DNA from: Streptococcus sp. HSISM1
Lineage (GTDB): Bacteria > Bacillota > Bacilli > Lactobacillales > Streptococcaceae
NCBI RefSeq assembly: GCF_000448565.1
Contig: NZ_CM002128.1
Location: 31,368-84,004, forward strand
Direction: 5' to 3'
Length of the DNA stretch: 52,637 nucleotides
Shown here: positions 7,050 through 15,587 of the stretch, one piece after another
Layout of the letters: each line of letters begins with the position of its first letter
Position numbering within the stretch: the first letter of the stretch is position 1
Position numbers and translations under genes: made by a program
The notes under the pieces: model-generated
The model's input: the letters and a program-made list of their open reading frames with translations, nothing else
What the model was told of the DNA's origin: nothing
Databases searched by the model: none

Positions 7050-8170
7050 ATGGAAACAAAGTGGAAAGTGTTTGCTATCCTTCTCATTGGCTTATTATCT
7101 ATTGGTTTCTTTTTCTTTAGTAAGGGAGCAAACGGAATGGATCAATCAGAAACAAGCACTGAGATGATTAAAAAAGCATCGATGAGTCAGACTCCAGTAG
7201 CCAAAAAGGAAACAAAGGAAAAGGTTGATCCAAAGGATCAGCGTGAAATTTATTTGGCTGGTGGTTGCTTCTGGGGCGTAGAGGAATATTTCTCCCGTGT
7301 TCCAGGTGTGATCGATGCTGTATCAGGCTACGCTAATGGAAAGGGAGAAACGACCAAGTATGAATTGGTCCCTCAAACAGGCCATGCTGAAACAGTTCAC
7401 ATCACCTACAATGTCAAGAAGGTATCTCTGAAAGAATTGCTCCTGTATTATTTCCGGATTATCGACCCAACGTCGAAGAATCGACAAGGAAATGATCAAG
7501 GGACACAATACCGAACAGGTGTCTATTATGTCTCTCAAGAAGACCTTCCAACCATTAATCAAGTCTTTGAAGAAGAAGCAAAAAATACGACAAACCGTTA
7601 GCAGTGGAAAAAGAGCCACTGACCAATTTCATCAAGGCTGAGGACTACCACCAGGATTATCTAAAGAAACATCCGAATGGGTACTGCCATATCGATGTCA
7701 ATCAGGCTTCTTATCCTGTTATTGATGCTAGTCGCTACTCCAAGCCAAGCGATGAGGAGATCAAAAAGAAGTTATCTCCTGAAGAGTATGCGGTGACACA
7801 AAAAAATGATACCGAACGGGCCTTCTCCAATCGTTACTGGGATCAGTTTGATGCCGGTATTTATGTAGATGTCGTGACCGGTGAGCCACTCTTTTCCTCT
7901 AAGGATAAATTTGATTCTGGTTGTGGTTGGCCAAGTTTCAGTCGACCTATTAGTCCTGATGTGGCCATCTATAAGGAGGATAAGAGTTTCAATATGACTC
8001 GGACAGAAGTTCGGAGCCGTGTAGGAAATTCTCATCTGGGCCATGTTTTTACCGATGGTCCCAAGGAAAAAGGCGGCCTTCGCTATTGCATCAATAGTTT
8101 GTCTATTACCTTCATTCCCAAAGCAGAAATGAAAGAAAAGGGCTACGGTTATTTATTGGACTACGTCTGA
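7050..8170 (+). pseudogene. msrAB: Bifunctional peptide-methionine sulfoxide reductase MsrAB, membrane-anchored; frameshifted as sequenced
   Basis: Reduces both S (MsrA) and R (MsrB) methionine sulfoxide in extracytoplasmic proteins. N-terminal membrane anchor ([17 protein letters not shown]), MsrA domain with catalytic Cys73 in [11 protein letters not shown], then MsrB domain with DSGCGWPSF and catalytic Cys in GLRYCINS. The frame breaks at the junction. The MsrA frame ends at 7601 and the MsrB frame resumes with the expected sequence [14 protein letters not shown] if one A is added to the six-A run at 7580-7585. With that base the product is about 373 residues, normal for the secreted streptococcal MsrAB. 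I treat the break as a probable sequence error; if real, MsrA loses its C-terminus and MsrB would have to start separately at 7604. Confidence 0.9.
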
Positions 8171-8187
8171 GACATTTGGAACCATAA

Positions 8188-8210
8188 TTTGCTATAATAA
8201 GTATAGCAAA
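8188..8210 (+). promoter_or_regulatory. Promoter and overlapping palindrome of the two-component operon
   Basis: Extended -10 TGCTATAAT (8190-8198) lies inside a perfect inverted repeat: TTTGCTATA (8188-8196), ATAAG, TATAGCAAA (8202-8210). A site covering the -10 box suggests repression or autoregulation, possibly by the response regulator encoded 18 bp downstream. No separate -35 box is evident. Confidence 0.6.
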
Positions 8211-8228
8211 GACAAGTAGGTGAAAGAC

Positions 8229-8962
8229 ATGTATGCGATCATGATTGTGGAAGATGAAGAGCTTATCCGGCAGGGTCTGACTTCCTTAGTGGATTATGAA
8301 CAGTTTGAAATGACCATCATCAACCAGGCTAAAAATGGACGTGAGGCCTGGGAGAAGTTTCAAGATCAACCAGCTGATATCCTTCTAACCGATATCAATA
8401 TGCCACAAATGAATGGGTTGGATTTGGCCCATCTCGTCAAAGAGCAATCTCCGTCTTGCCATATCATTTTTTTGACAGGTTATGATGACTTTGAGTTTGC
8501 GAGAAAAGCCATCAGGTTAGGTGCAGATGATTATTTGCTGAAGCCTTTTTCAAAAGATGATATTGAAGAGATGTTAGCCAAGGTGAAAGGAAAGCTCGAT
8601 CAAGAGCGAAAGAAGGCGCAAGTAGAAGATTTGGTCAGTCATGGTTATTCGACAGACTTGGAAGAAGCCATTCATGCTCGTTTAGCAGACTCTCAGTTAA
8701 CTCTAAAGGATCTGGCCTATCAACTTGGTTTCAGTGCCTCTTATCTAAGCGTATTGATCAAGAAAAATTGGGACTCCCCTTCCAAGACTACCTCATCCAG
8801 GAGCGAATGAAGAAGGCTCAACTCTTGCTTCTCACGACAGATCTAAAGATTTATGAGATCGCCGATCAGGTTGGTTTTGAAGATATGAACTATTTTTCTC
8901 AACGCTTTAAGCAGGTTGTTGGGGTGACACCAAGGCAGTACAAAAAAGGAGAGCATGAATGA
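8229..8962 (+). pseudogene. Response regulator, YesN type (receiver plus AraC-type DNA-binding domain); frameshifted as sequenced
   Basis: Receiver domain (residues 1-120) with acidic pocket Glu8/Asp9, phospho-acceptor Asp55 (LLTDINMP) and the LLKPF lysine, followed by an AraC-type double helix-turn-helix (LKDLAYQLGFSASYLS and IYEIADQVGFEDMNYFSQRF). The start at 8229 has AGGTGA 6 nt upstream; a GTG at 8220 is possible but lies within that site. The frame breaks at the five-A run 8763-8767. One more A restores the continuous KKKLGLPFQDYLIQERM and gives about 245 residues, the usual size. It matches RR09 of pneumococcal TCS09 by position after msrAB. Without the repair the second DNA-binding helix-turn-helix is lost. 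Confidence 0.88.
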
Positions 8963-10671
8963 AACGATATCCCTTGCTGATCCAGCTGGTCCTCTACTTT
9001 TTTCTATTCATTCTCCTACTTTTTGGTCTTATTGGTGGCCTCTATTATCAAACGAGTTCAGGGACGATCCGCCAGCTAACGGAGCGGACGACAAGAAATA
9101 GTATCGATCAAAGCAGTCAGTTTATTACCTCCTATCTAAAAAAATTAAAGCAGACGACGACGGTGCTTAGCAAAGAACAGGCTGTTCGCCAATTTGCCCA
9201 AGATAGGAGTGCGGATCAAGAAACGGTTCAACACCTGATGCGAACGATGATTGAAACAGATCCGGACTTGGTCTCAGCGGTCTTGGTGACCAAGGATGGA
9301 CGTCTGGTAGCGACAGATACAAAAATCAGCATGCAGACCTCCTCAGATATGATGAATGAAAGCTGGTATCAAGAGGCGATTAAGGAAAGAGCCATGCCAG
9401 TTTTGACGCCAGCTCGAAAGGAATCCTTAACCTCGGAAAAAGAAAAATGGGTGGTTTCTATTACCCAAGAAGTGGTCGATCAGACTGGTCAAAATCTCGG
9501 AGTAGTACGCTTGGATATTGGCTACGATAGCCTTCAGGCTTACTTGGATCACCTTCAACTAGGGAAACAAGGCTTTAGTTTTATCATTAATCAAAAGCAT
9601 GAGTTTGTCTACCATCCCAAAAAAGCGGTCTATTCTTCCAGTCAAGAAATGCAGGCTATGCAGCCCTATATTGCTGTGAAAGATGGCTATGCTAAAGGAG
9701 GACAGAATTTTATCTATCAGGTTCCGATTCCAGATAGCGATTGGACCTTGATTGGAGTGGCTTCACTTGAAGGACTTCAGATGCTGCAGTCGCAGCTCCT
9801 GTACTCTTTCATTGGTCTAGGATTACTAGCTTTGATCATGTGTTTAATAGGGATCGGCTTTGTTCTGCGTTTGTGGATCAAACCTTTACGAGACCTTCAG
9901 ACCATCATTTTGAGGATTGGAGCAGGAGATGCTCACGTAAGAGCTGTAGCCAAAGGATCTCCAGAATTGGTGGCCCTCGCTCAAGCGTTTAATGCCATGT
10001 TGGACCAAATCGATAATCTCATGCAACAGGTTAAGGAAGAGGAGCAGAACGCACGGCGGTACGAGTTGCGGGCACTTTCAGCTCAGATTAATCCGCATTT
10101 CCTCTACAATACCTTGGATACGATTGTCTGGATGGCGGAGTTTAATGATAGTCGGCGCGTGGTCGACATCACTAAGTCTCTGGCTCAATATTTTCGACTG
10201 GCTCTTAACCAAGGCCAGGAGCAAATCCTACTGAGAGATGAAATCGACCATGTCCGCCAGTATCTTTTCATTCAGAAGCAACGTTATGGAGAAAAGCTCA
10301 ACTATGAAATTCTAGAAGATGAACGGTTGGGCGACTATCAGATTCCTAAATTAGTGCTTCAACCCTTAGTGGAAAATGCGATTTACCACGGCATTAAAGA
10401 GATCGATCGGCCAGGTCTCATTCGAGTGACAACTGAAGTCAGTGGAGACTACGCCTGCGTATCGATTTTTGACAATGGACGAGGGTTTGACCGATCAGAA
10501 TCAACAGACCAAACCCTTCTTCGTTTAGGAGGTGTTGGCTTGAAAAATGTGGACCAACGATTGCATCTTCAATTTGGCGAAGCCTATCATATGGAGATTG
10601 ATTCTAAGGCCAATAGCTATACGAAAATTACTCTTTTTTTGCCCCTTTCATCATCTGATGAACATGTATAG
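8959..10671 (+). CDS. Sensor histidine kinase, YesM/LytS-type
   Basis: 570-residue membrane kinase partnered with the preceding response regulator (4-bp ATGA overlap). Order: transmembrane helix 1 (residues about 9-30), a large extracytoplasmic sensor of about 240 residues resembling a double Cache domain, transmembrane helix 2 (about 275-300), HAMP (about 300-355), a His_kinase domain with phospho-acceptor His380 in INPHFLYNTLD, and an HATPase domain with N-box Asn473 in ENAIYHG and glycine box DNGRGF. The closest known system by gene order is HK09 of pneumococcus. Because the sensor faces outside and the operon follows the methionine-repair genes, an envelope redox or ligand signal is plausible but unproven. 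Confidence 0.92.
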   Translation: MKRYPLLIQLVLYFFLFILLLFGLIGGLYYQTSSGTIRQLTERTTRNSIDQSSQFITSYLKKLKQTTTVLSKEQAVRQFAQDRSADQETVQHLMRTMIETDPDLVSAVLVTKDGRLVATDTKISMQTSSDMMNESWYQEAIKERAMPVLTPARKESLTSEKEKWVVSITQEVVDQTGQNLGVVRLDIGYDSLQAYLDHLQLGKQGFSFIINQKHEFVYHPKKAVYSSSQEMQAMQPYIAVKDGYAKGGQNFIYQVPIPDSDWTLIGVASLEGLQMLQSQLLYSFIGLGLLALIMCLIGIGFVLRLWIKPLRDLQTIILRIGAGDAHVRAVAKGSPELVALAQAFNAMLDQIDNLMQQVKEEEQNARRYELRALSAQINPHFLYNTLDTIVWMAEFNDSRRVVDITKSLAQYFRLALNQGQEQILLRDEIDHVRQYLFIQKQRYGEKLNYEILEDERLGDYQIPKLVLQPLVENAIYHGIKEIDRPGLIRVTTEVSGDYACVSIFDNGRGFDRSESTDQTLLRLGGVGLKNVDQRLHLQFGEAYHMEIDSKANSYTKITLFLPLSSSDEHV

Positions 10672-10702
10672 AGACAAAGATTGCCTTCTTTGTCTCTTTT
10701 TC
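10670..10702 (+). terminator. Intrinsic terminator of the two-component operon
   Basis: AGAGACAAAG (10670-10679) pairs with CTTTGTCTCT (10688-10697), followed by a T-rich tail. The stem overlaps the kinase stop codon. Confidence 0.85.
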
Positions 10703-10771
10703 CTTTTGGAAGCTCTCAATGTTGAATTTCGACTCTTTTCTAGTCAAATCTGACGCAAGTCATCAAATTTA

Positions 10772-10780
10772 TGATAGAAT
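10772..10780 (+). promoter_or_regulatory. Extended -10 promoter of the YutD-like gene
   Basis: TGATAGAAT fits TGnTATAAT with one mismatch, 38 nt upstream of the ATG at 10819. Confidence 0.5.
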
Positions 10781-10818
10781 AAAGTGTTACAGTAAATAGA
10801 TTTTGATGAAGGAACACT

Positions 10819-11394
10819 ATGCGAAAAGAGATTGACCCTGAATTATATAATTACAATAAATTTCCTGGACCTGTGTTTCGTCAGGTAGGAGACCAGATCC
10901 TTTCAGAAAACCTCTCCTTTGAGCTCTTGAAAAATGAGAAGGAAGCATTTGATGCGACCGTTTTTGGTCAGCGATTTTCTGAGATTTTAACCAAGTTTGA
11001 TTACATTGTTGGCGATTGGAGCAATGAGCAGTTGCGCTTGCGTGGCTTCTATAAGGAAGAGCGAGATGTTGCAACGATGGATAAACTAAGTCGCTTAGAC
11101 GATTATTTGTTAGAATATTGTAGCTATGGTTGTGCTTATTTTGTCCTTGAAAATAAGGAACCTCATCGTGCTTCTTTTGATAAGAAATCACCGGTCAAAA
11201 AAGCTCAATCAGAAGAAAGAGAACCGAAGAAGCGTTCGCGCAATCGCAAACAAAAAGATCGTTTCCAAAAACGAGAACGCGACAAGGGACAGTCAACGAA
11301 TAACTCGAAAAGAACAAGACCGTCTACTGAAACGAAAAAAACAACGAAGACGAACAACAAACGTCATTTTGTGATTCGACAAAAAGAGGAGTAA
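10819..11394 (+). CDS. YutD-like (DUF1027) protein with long basic tail
   Basis: 191 residues of unknown function. Residues 1-115 form the compact YutD-like domain (YNKFPGPVFRQVG, DYIVGDWSNEQLRLRGFY, YLLEYCSYGCAYFVLEN). The last 70 residues are low-complexity and very basic (Lys/Arg with Thr, Ser, Asn), a tail that could bind RNA or ribosomes. It lies 6 bp upstream of rlmN, and this pairing is conserved in streptococci, which makes a ribosome-linked role plausible. No catalytic motif is recognised. Confidence 0.85.
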   Translation: MRKEIDPELYNYNKFPGPVFRQVGDQILSENLSFELLKNEKEAFDATVFGQRFSEILTKFDYIVGDWSNEQLRLRGFYKEERDVATMDKLSRLDDYLLEYCSYGCAYFVLENKEPHRASFDKKSPVKKAQSEEREPKKRSRNRKQKDRFQKRERDKGQSTNNSKRTRPSTETKKTTKTNNKRHFVIRQKEE

Positions 11395-11400
11395 GAAAGA

Positions 11401-12489
11401 ATGAAACCATCCATTTATAGTTTAACACGCCAGGATATGATTGATTGGGCGGAAGAAAACGGCGAAAAGAAGTTCCGTGCAGCACAAATCTGGGAATGGC
11501 TCTATCGCAAACGCGTCCAGTCCTTCGAAGAAATGACCAACCTTTCTAAGGACTTGATTGCGAAGTTAAATGATCAATTCGTCGTCAACCCACTCAAGCA
11601 ACGGATCGTGCAAGAGTCAGCAGATGGAACGGTTAAGTATCTTTTTGAATTGCCAGACGGCATGTTGATTGAAACCGTCTTGATGCGTCAGCACTATGGT
11701 TTATCTGTCTGTGTAACGACTCAGGTAGGATGCAATATCGGTTGTACCTTCTGTGCTTCTGGTTTGATTAAAAAACAACGCGATTTGAACAATGGGGAAA
11801 TCGTGTCTCAAATCATGTTGGTCCAAAAATACTTTGACGAACGTGGCCAAGATGAACGGGTCAGCCATATCGTTGTCATGGGGATCGGAGAACCATTTGA
11901 CAACTATAACAATGTCTTGAAATTTATCCGGACGGTCAACGATGACAAGGGATTAGCAATCGGTGCTCGACATATTACCGTGTCAACTTCTGGTTTGGCT
12001 CATAAAATTCGTGACTTTGCAAATGAAGGTGTGCAGGTCAATTTGGCAGTGTCTCTTCATGCTCCAAACAATGACTTGCGCTCTAGCATCATGAAGATCA
12101 ACCGGGCCTTTCCAATTGAAAAATTGTTTGCGGCGATTGAATACTATATTGAGACTACGAACCGTCGGGTGACCTTTGAGTACATCATGTTGAATGAAGT
12201 CAATGATGGAGTCGAGCAAGCCTTAGAGTTGGCAGAATTGCTCAAGAATATCAAGAAATTGTCTTATGTTAACTTGATTCCTTACAATCCTGTCAGCGAG
12301 CATGACCAATATAGCCGGAGTCCAAAAGAACGGGTCATGGCCTTCTATGATACCTTGAAAAAACAAGGTGTTAACTGTGTAGTGCGTCAAGAGCACGGTA
12401 CAGATATTGATGCAGCCTGTGGCCAATTGCGTTCAAATACCATGAAACGGGATCGGGAGAAAGCGATTGTTGAACATGCGCAACCTTAA
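11401..12489 (+). CDS. rlmN: Dual-specificity 23S rRNA A2503 / tRNA A37 C2-methyltransferase, radical SAM
   Basis: Methylates C2 of A2503 in 23S rRNA (and A37 of some tRNAs), tuning translational fidelity. 362 residues, normal for RlmN. The radical-SAM cluster motif CxxxCxxC is seen in [12 protein letters not shown], with the SAM-contact GIGEPFDNY and the C-terminal methyl-carrying cysteine region [17 protein letters not shown]. RlmN rather than the resistance methylase Cfr is favoured by the core-genome setting after the YutD-like gene. Overlaps the VanZ-like gene by 14 bp. Confidence 0.95.
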   Translation: MKPSIYSLTRQDMIDWAEENGEKKFRAAQIWEWLYRKRVQSFEEMTNLSKDLIAKLNDQFVVNPLKQRIVQESADGTVKYLFELPDGMLIETVLMRQHYGLSVCVTTQVGCNIGCTFCASGLIKKQRDLNNGEIVSQIMLVQKYFDERGQDERVSHIVVMGIGEPFDNYNNVLKFIRTVNDDKGLAIGARHITVSTSGLAHKIRDFANEGVQVNLAVSLHAPNNDLRSSIMKINRAFPIEKLFAAIEYYIETTNRRVTFEYIMLNEVNDGVEQALELAELLKNIKKLSYVNLIPYNPVSEHDQYSRSPKERVMAFYDTLKKQGVNCVVRQEHGTDIDAACGQLRSNTMKRDREKAIVEHAQP

Positions 12490-13003
12490 ACAAGGGCTGA
12501 TCGATCATACAGAACTAACAAAAAGAGGAAGAAGGCTGTTACGGAGTGGCAGCTTCTTCTATTTTATCCTTTTGTGTCTAATGTGTTTTTTGCCCCAACA
12601 GCCAGAGCCGGGTATGGAAACACCGGGTATTCAACATTTCGGTCGCATCGTCGTCCTGCTGGTTCCTCTTAATTCGGTGATGAATCTTGGTCAGATCACC
12701 AGTGTCCTCCAACTCATTAAGGTCATTCTCCAAAATATAGCCAATATCTTTTTGTTAAGCCCGCTAGTCTTTCAACTCCTCTGGCTATGGCCCTGGTTGA
12801 GGAGTCGAAAACGGGTCTTGTGCTTCGGCTTTGCGATGAGCTTGTGGATTGAATGCAGCCAAGTTCTGTTAGATCTCTTTTTTGATGCCAATCGTGTCTT
12901 TGAGCTAGATGATTTGTGGACCAATACCTTAGGGGCTTATCTAGCTTATTTAGGCTTTCAGTATTGCAGAGCACGATTGCTAGCAAAAAATGGAGAAATG
13001 TAA
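12476..13003 (+). CDS. VanZ-like membrane protein
   Basis: About 175 residues with four hydrophobic segments and the VanZ-family pattern (FLPQQ near the first helix, [10 protein letters not shown], then a C-terminal [18 protein letters not shown]). Molecular function is unknown; VanZ in teicoplanin resistance is the name-giving member, but chromosomal paralogues like this one are widespread and not evidence of resistance. ATG 12476 is chosen over a TTG at 12467; both overlap rlmN. It is the last gene before the trpB leader. Confidence 0.82.
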   Translation: MRNLKQGLIDHTELTKRGRRLLRSGSFFYFILLCLMCFLPQQPEPGMETPGIQHFGRIVVLLVPLNSVMNLGQITSVLQLIKVILQNIANIFLLSPLVFQLLWLWPWLRSRKRVLCFGFAMSLWIECSQVLLDLFFDANRVFELDDLWTNTLGAYLAYLGFQYCRARLLAKNGEM

Positions 13004-13037
13004 AACCCGAACATTTTAACCACTTTTTAAAATTTTG

Positions 13038-13066
13038 TTGACAAAGTCAGAAGCGGGAGATATAAT
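13038..13066 (+). promoter_or_regulatory. Promoter of the trpB T-box leader
   Basis: Consensus TTGACA (13038-13043), exactly 17 bp spacer, consensus TATAAT (13061-13066); predicted start near 13073. Confidence 0.9.
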
Positions 13067-13072
13067 AGCTTC

Positions 13073-13332
13073 AAGACATCAGAAAAGTAGAGATTTTTCT
13101 CACTTCCAGGGAGCTTGTGGTGATTGCGAACAAGCAGTGGTGAATCTTGAAATGGGCTGATGCGTTTATGATGATGAATTTGAAACAATAAAAATTCGGT
13201 GAGCACACCTTATCGTGCACCCTGTTGTTAGACAGGTCAGAGATGTAGGAGAAAAAATAGCATCCTACAATTGAGGTGGCACCGCGGTATCGAATCGTCC
13301 TCACACAGATTTTTCTGTGTGAGGTTTTTTGT
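13073..13332 (+). promoter_or_regulatory. Tryptophan-specific T-box riboswitch
   Basis: Fills most of the 423-bp gap between the VanZ-like gene and trpB. Stem I is closed by CATCAG (13077-13082) with CTGATG (13157-13162). Inside it, AGATT (13091-13095) pairs with AATCT (13143-13147). These leave a specifier loop with AGTA (13086-13089) on one side and GAAATGGG on the other, in which TGG (13153-13155) is the Trp codon followed by a purine. The T-box core GGTGGCACCGCGG is at 13275-13287. The terminator is CCTCACACAG (13299-13308) with CTGTGTGAGG (13315-13324) and TTTTTT. Uncharged tRNA-Trp is expected to bind and allow read-through into trpB. Confidence 0.93.
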
Positions 13333-13426
13333 ATCTCAAAGGAACCCAGTGAGACTGCAGCTCAAAGGGCCTGCGAGAGAAAAAGATCATAAACAGGATT
13401 GAAGATATAGAAAAGAGGACACAATC

Positions 13427-14614
13427 ATGACAGAAACAAAAGGCTATTTCGGACAATTTGGTGGATCTTTCGTACCAGAACCCATTCAAAACTTGCTCAA
13501 TCAATTAGAGGAAACTTTTGAACAGTATAAAAATGACCCAGAATTTATTGCAGAATACAAACATTATTTGAAAGACTATTCTGGACGCGAAACACCACTC
13601 TACTTTGCGGAAAGTTTAACAGAGCATTTAGGTGGAGCAAAAATTTATTTGAAGCGCGAAGACTTGAATCACCTAGGTTCGCATAAATTGAATAACGTCT
13701 TGGGGCAAATCCTCTTGGCCAAACGCATGGGCAAAACGCGCGTGATTGCTGAAACAGGAGCCGGTCAACACGGTGTAGCTACAGCAGCTGCGGCAGCTAA
13801 GTTCGGTATGGCCTGTGATGTCTACATGGGGGCAGAAGACGTGGAACGCCAACGCTTGAATGTCTTCCGCATGGAAATGATGGGGGCAACCGTTCATGCG
13901 GTTGAAACCGGGACTAAGACCTTGAAAGACGCCGTTGATGCTGCGTTTGGAGCATGGATGGCGGATCTGGATGCCTTTTACGTTTTGGGTTCTGCTGTTG
14001 GCCCTCACCCTTACCCAACCATTGTGCATGAATTCCAAAAGGTGATCAGTGAAGAATCTAAACGTCAAATCTTGGAAAAAGAAGGTCGTTTGCCGGATTA
14101 TGTGATTGCCTGTGTCGGTGGTGGCTCTAATGCCATCGGTGCCTTTTCTGAATATGTCGCAGAAGAGGAAGTCGGCTTGATTGGGGTAGAAGCAGCTGGT
14201 CATGGCTTGGATACCGATCAGCACGCAGCGACTATGACCAAAGGGACTATCGGAGTGGTTGATGGTATGAAGACCTATGCAGTCTTTGGCGAAGATGGAA
14301 AAGTAGCGCCAGTGTACTCGATCTCTGCTGGTTTGGACTACCCAGGGGTTGGTCCAGAGCATGCTTTCTTTAAAGATTCTGGTCGTGTCGAATACGTAGC
14401 AGCAACAGATGATGAAGCAGTAGAAGCTCTTCTTCTTCTCAGTAAGACAGAAGGGATCCTCCCAGCTATTGAAAGCTCACACGCGATTGCAGAAGCAGTC
14501 AAACGTGCTCCGCAATTGGATAAAGACAAGATCATCATCATCAATGTTTCCGGACGTGGGGACAAGGATGTGGCTGCCATCGCCGATTATCTAGAAGCGA
14601 AGGCTGCAAAATAA
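13427..14614 (+). CDS. trpB: Tryptophan synthase beta subunit
   Basis: PLP enzyme that joins indole and serine to give tryptophan. 395 residues; TrpB1-type N-terminus ([14 protein letters not shown]), PLP lysine in GSHKLNN, the catalytic Glu in [14 protein letters not shown], and the phosphate-binding [12 protein letters not shown]. It stands alone: VanZ-like gene upstream, an opposite-strand prepilin peptidase downstream, no trpA in the window. It is under a Trp T-box and a strong promoter. A lone TrpB could salvage free indole, or work with a TrpA encoded elsewhere; the window cannot decide. Confidence 0.96.
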   Translation: MTETKGYFGQFGGSFVPEPIQNLLNQLEETFEQYKNDPEFIAEYKHYLKDYSGRETPLYFAESLTEHLGGAKIYLKREDLNHLGSHKLNNVLGQILLAKRMGKTRVIAETGAGQHGVATAAAAAKFGMACDVYMGAEDVERQRLNVFRMEMMGATVHAVETGTKTLKDAVDAAFGAWMADLDAFYVLGSAVGPHPYPTIVHEFQKVISEESKRQILEKEGRLPDYVIACVGGGSNAIGAFSEYVAEEEVGLIGVEAAGHGLDTDQHAATMTKGTIGVVDGMKTYAVFGEDGKVAPVYSISAGLDYPGVGPEHAFFKDSGRVEYVAATDDEAVEALLLLSKTEGILPAIESSHAIAEAVKRAPQLDKDKIIIINVSGRGDKDVAAIADYLEAKAAK

Positions 14615-14621
14615 AAAGAAT

Positions 14622-15281
14622 TTATCTGCAAAACATCGTATAAAGCAGTAAAGCGTGATAACTGAGAAAGAGACAGGGAACAAAGGGAATCCGGTCTCTT
14701 TCTTTTTTGAGAGCAAAGACGAGAATGCCTAAGATGGATGCGATCTGAATGAGAATGAGGATCTGGGTAGAAGAAAAGGTCAGCGAAAAGGTAGCTAGTA
14801 AGAGAAAATCTCCTGCTCCCATTCCGATAAAGAAAAAGTGAGCTCCGATTGCAAGGAGTAAGAAGATCAGCATGAGGAGATTACTACCGGATAAAAAGAG
14901 GACCAGGGCATGGAGACAGCACCAGATGAATAAAGGGTATTCCATAAAGCGAAGGTCATAGATGGCTAAAACGGCAGCTCCCAGTAGTGTTAGAAGTTGA
15001 GGCAGAGAAAAGAAACCATTGGCGTAGGCTAAAAAGAGCAGGCCACTCCAGACCTCAAAAAGGCAGTACCAAAATGGGTAGGTCTGATGACAATAGCGAC
15101 AGCGAAAACGATGGAGTAGTTGCGAGATAATGGGGATGAGATCCCAAACTCCAAGGACGTGCTGGCATTGATCACAATGACTGCGAGGAGCGAGAATGGA
15201 TTGGTTTGGAAAACGATCGACAACTAGTCCCAAAAAAGAGGCGATGCAAGTACCGATGGTAAAAAAATAAAAGTTGATCAT
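14622..15281 (-). CDS. Prepilin peptidase (A24), competence CclA/ComC type
   Basis: Membrane aspartic protease that cleaves and methylates the prepilin-like ComG pilins of the transformation pilus. 219 residues with multiple helices. An N-terminal region with two zinc-type CxxC pairs (HCDQC and RCRYC) precedes the two catalytic aspartates, in AIYDLRFMEYP and in the GxGD-like GMGAGDFLLLA. A perfect SigX box (TACGAATA) ends 7 nt before the ATG at 15281, marking it as a late competence gene (pneumococcal cclA/cilC). No Shine-Dalgarno precedes the ATG, so the competence transcript is probably leaderless. Confidence 0.92.
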   Translation of the reverse strand: MINFYFFTIGTCIASFLGLVVDRFPNQSILAPRSHCDQCQHVLGVWDLIPIISQLLHRFRCRYCHQTYPFWYCLFEVWSGLLFLAYANGFFSLPQLLTLLGAAVLAIYDLRFMEYPLFIWCCLHALVLFLSGSNLLMLIFLLLAIGAHFFFIGMGAGDFLLLATFSLTFSSTQILILIQIASILGILVFALKKERDRIPFVPCLFLSYHALLLYTMFCR

Positions 15282-15288
15282 ACTTATT

Positions 15289-15296
15289 TATTCGTA
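15289..15296 (-). promoter_or_regulatory. SigX (ComX) competence box
   Basis: TACGAATA read on the minus strand, the exact 8-bp cin-box/com-box consensus, directed at the prepilin peptidase gene with only 7 bp between the box and the ATG. Confidence 0.85.
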
Positions 15297-15332
15297 AAGC
15301 AATCGGAAAATTTCATCATTTGCTTGAAAATC

Positions 15333-15361
15333 TTGTAAAGCCTTTCTAAATTTGATACAAT
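15333..15361 (+). promoter_or_regulatory. yqgQ promoter
   Basis: TTGTAA (15333-15338), 17-bp spacer, TACAAT (15356-15361) with an upstream TG extension. The predicted start falls at 15368-15369, on the second ATG, again suggesting a leaderless message. Confidence 0.6.
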
Positions 15362-15368
15362 AATGAAC

Positions 15369-15587
15369 ATGAATAACCTGTATGATGTTCAACAATTTTT
15401 AAAACGTTTTGGAATCATCATTTACGTAGGGAAGCGCCTCTATGACATCGAATTGATGAAAATTGAGCTTCAACGTCTTTATGATGCAGGCCTGATGGAG
15501 CGGCTCGATTATTTAGAAGCCGATACCGTTTTAAGAAGAGAACACAAGCAAGAATTAGAATTTTTGAAAAAGAGTGAGGTAGAGTGA
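15369..15587 (+). CDS. yqgQ: YqgQ family protein (DUF910)
   Basis: 72-residue small protein of the YqgQ family, with the conserved NLYDVQQFLKRFG opening and a helical, charged remainder (YLEADTVLRREHKQELEFLKK). Its function is not established; the family has been proposed to bind single-stranded nucleic acid. ATG 15369 is preferred over 15363 because the predicted transcription start is at 15368-15369 and homologous proteins begin at this point. The stop overlaps the start of the rhodanese gene by one base. Confidence 0.85.
   Translation: MNNLYDVQQFLKRFGIIIYVGKRLYDIELMKIELQRLYDAGLMERLDYLEADTVLRREHKQELEFLKKSEVE

Noticed and set aside
13673-14362. 229-residue frame antisense to trpB
   Set aside because: Fully inside a strongly conserved trpB; no signal for translation and a composition typical of a codon-bias shadow.
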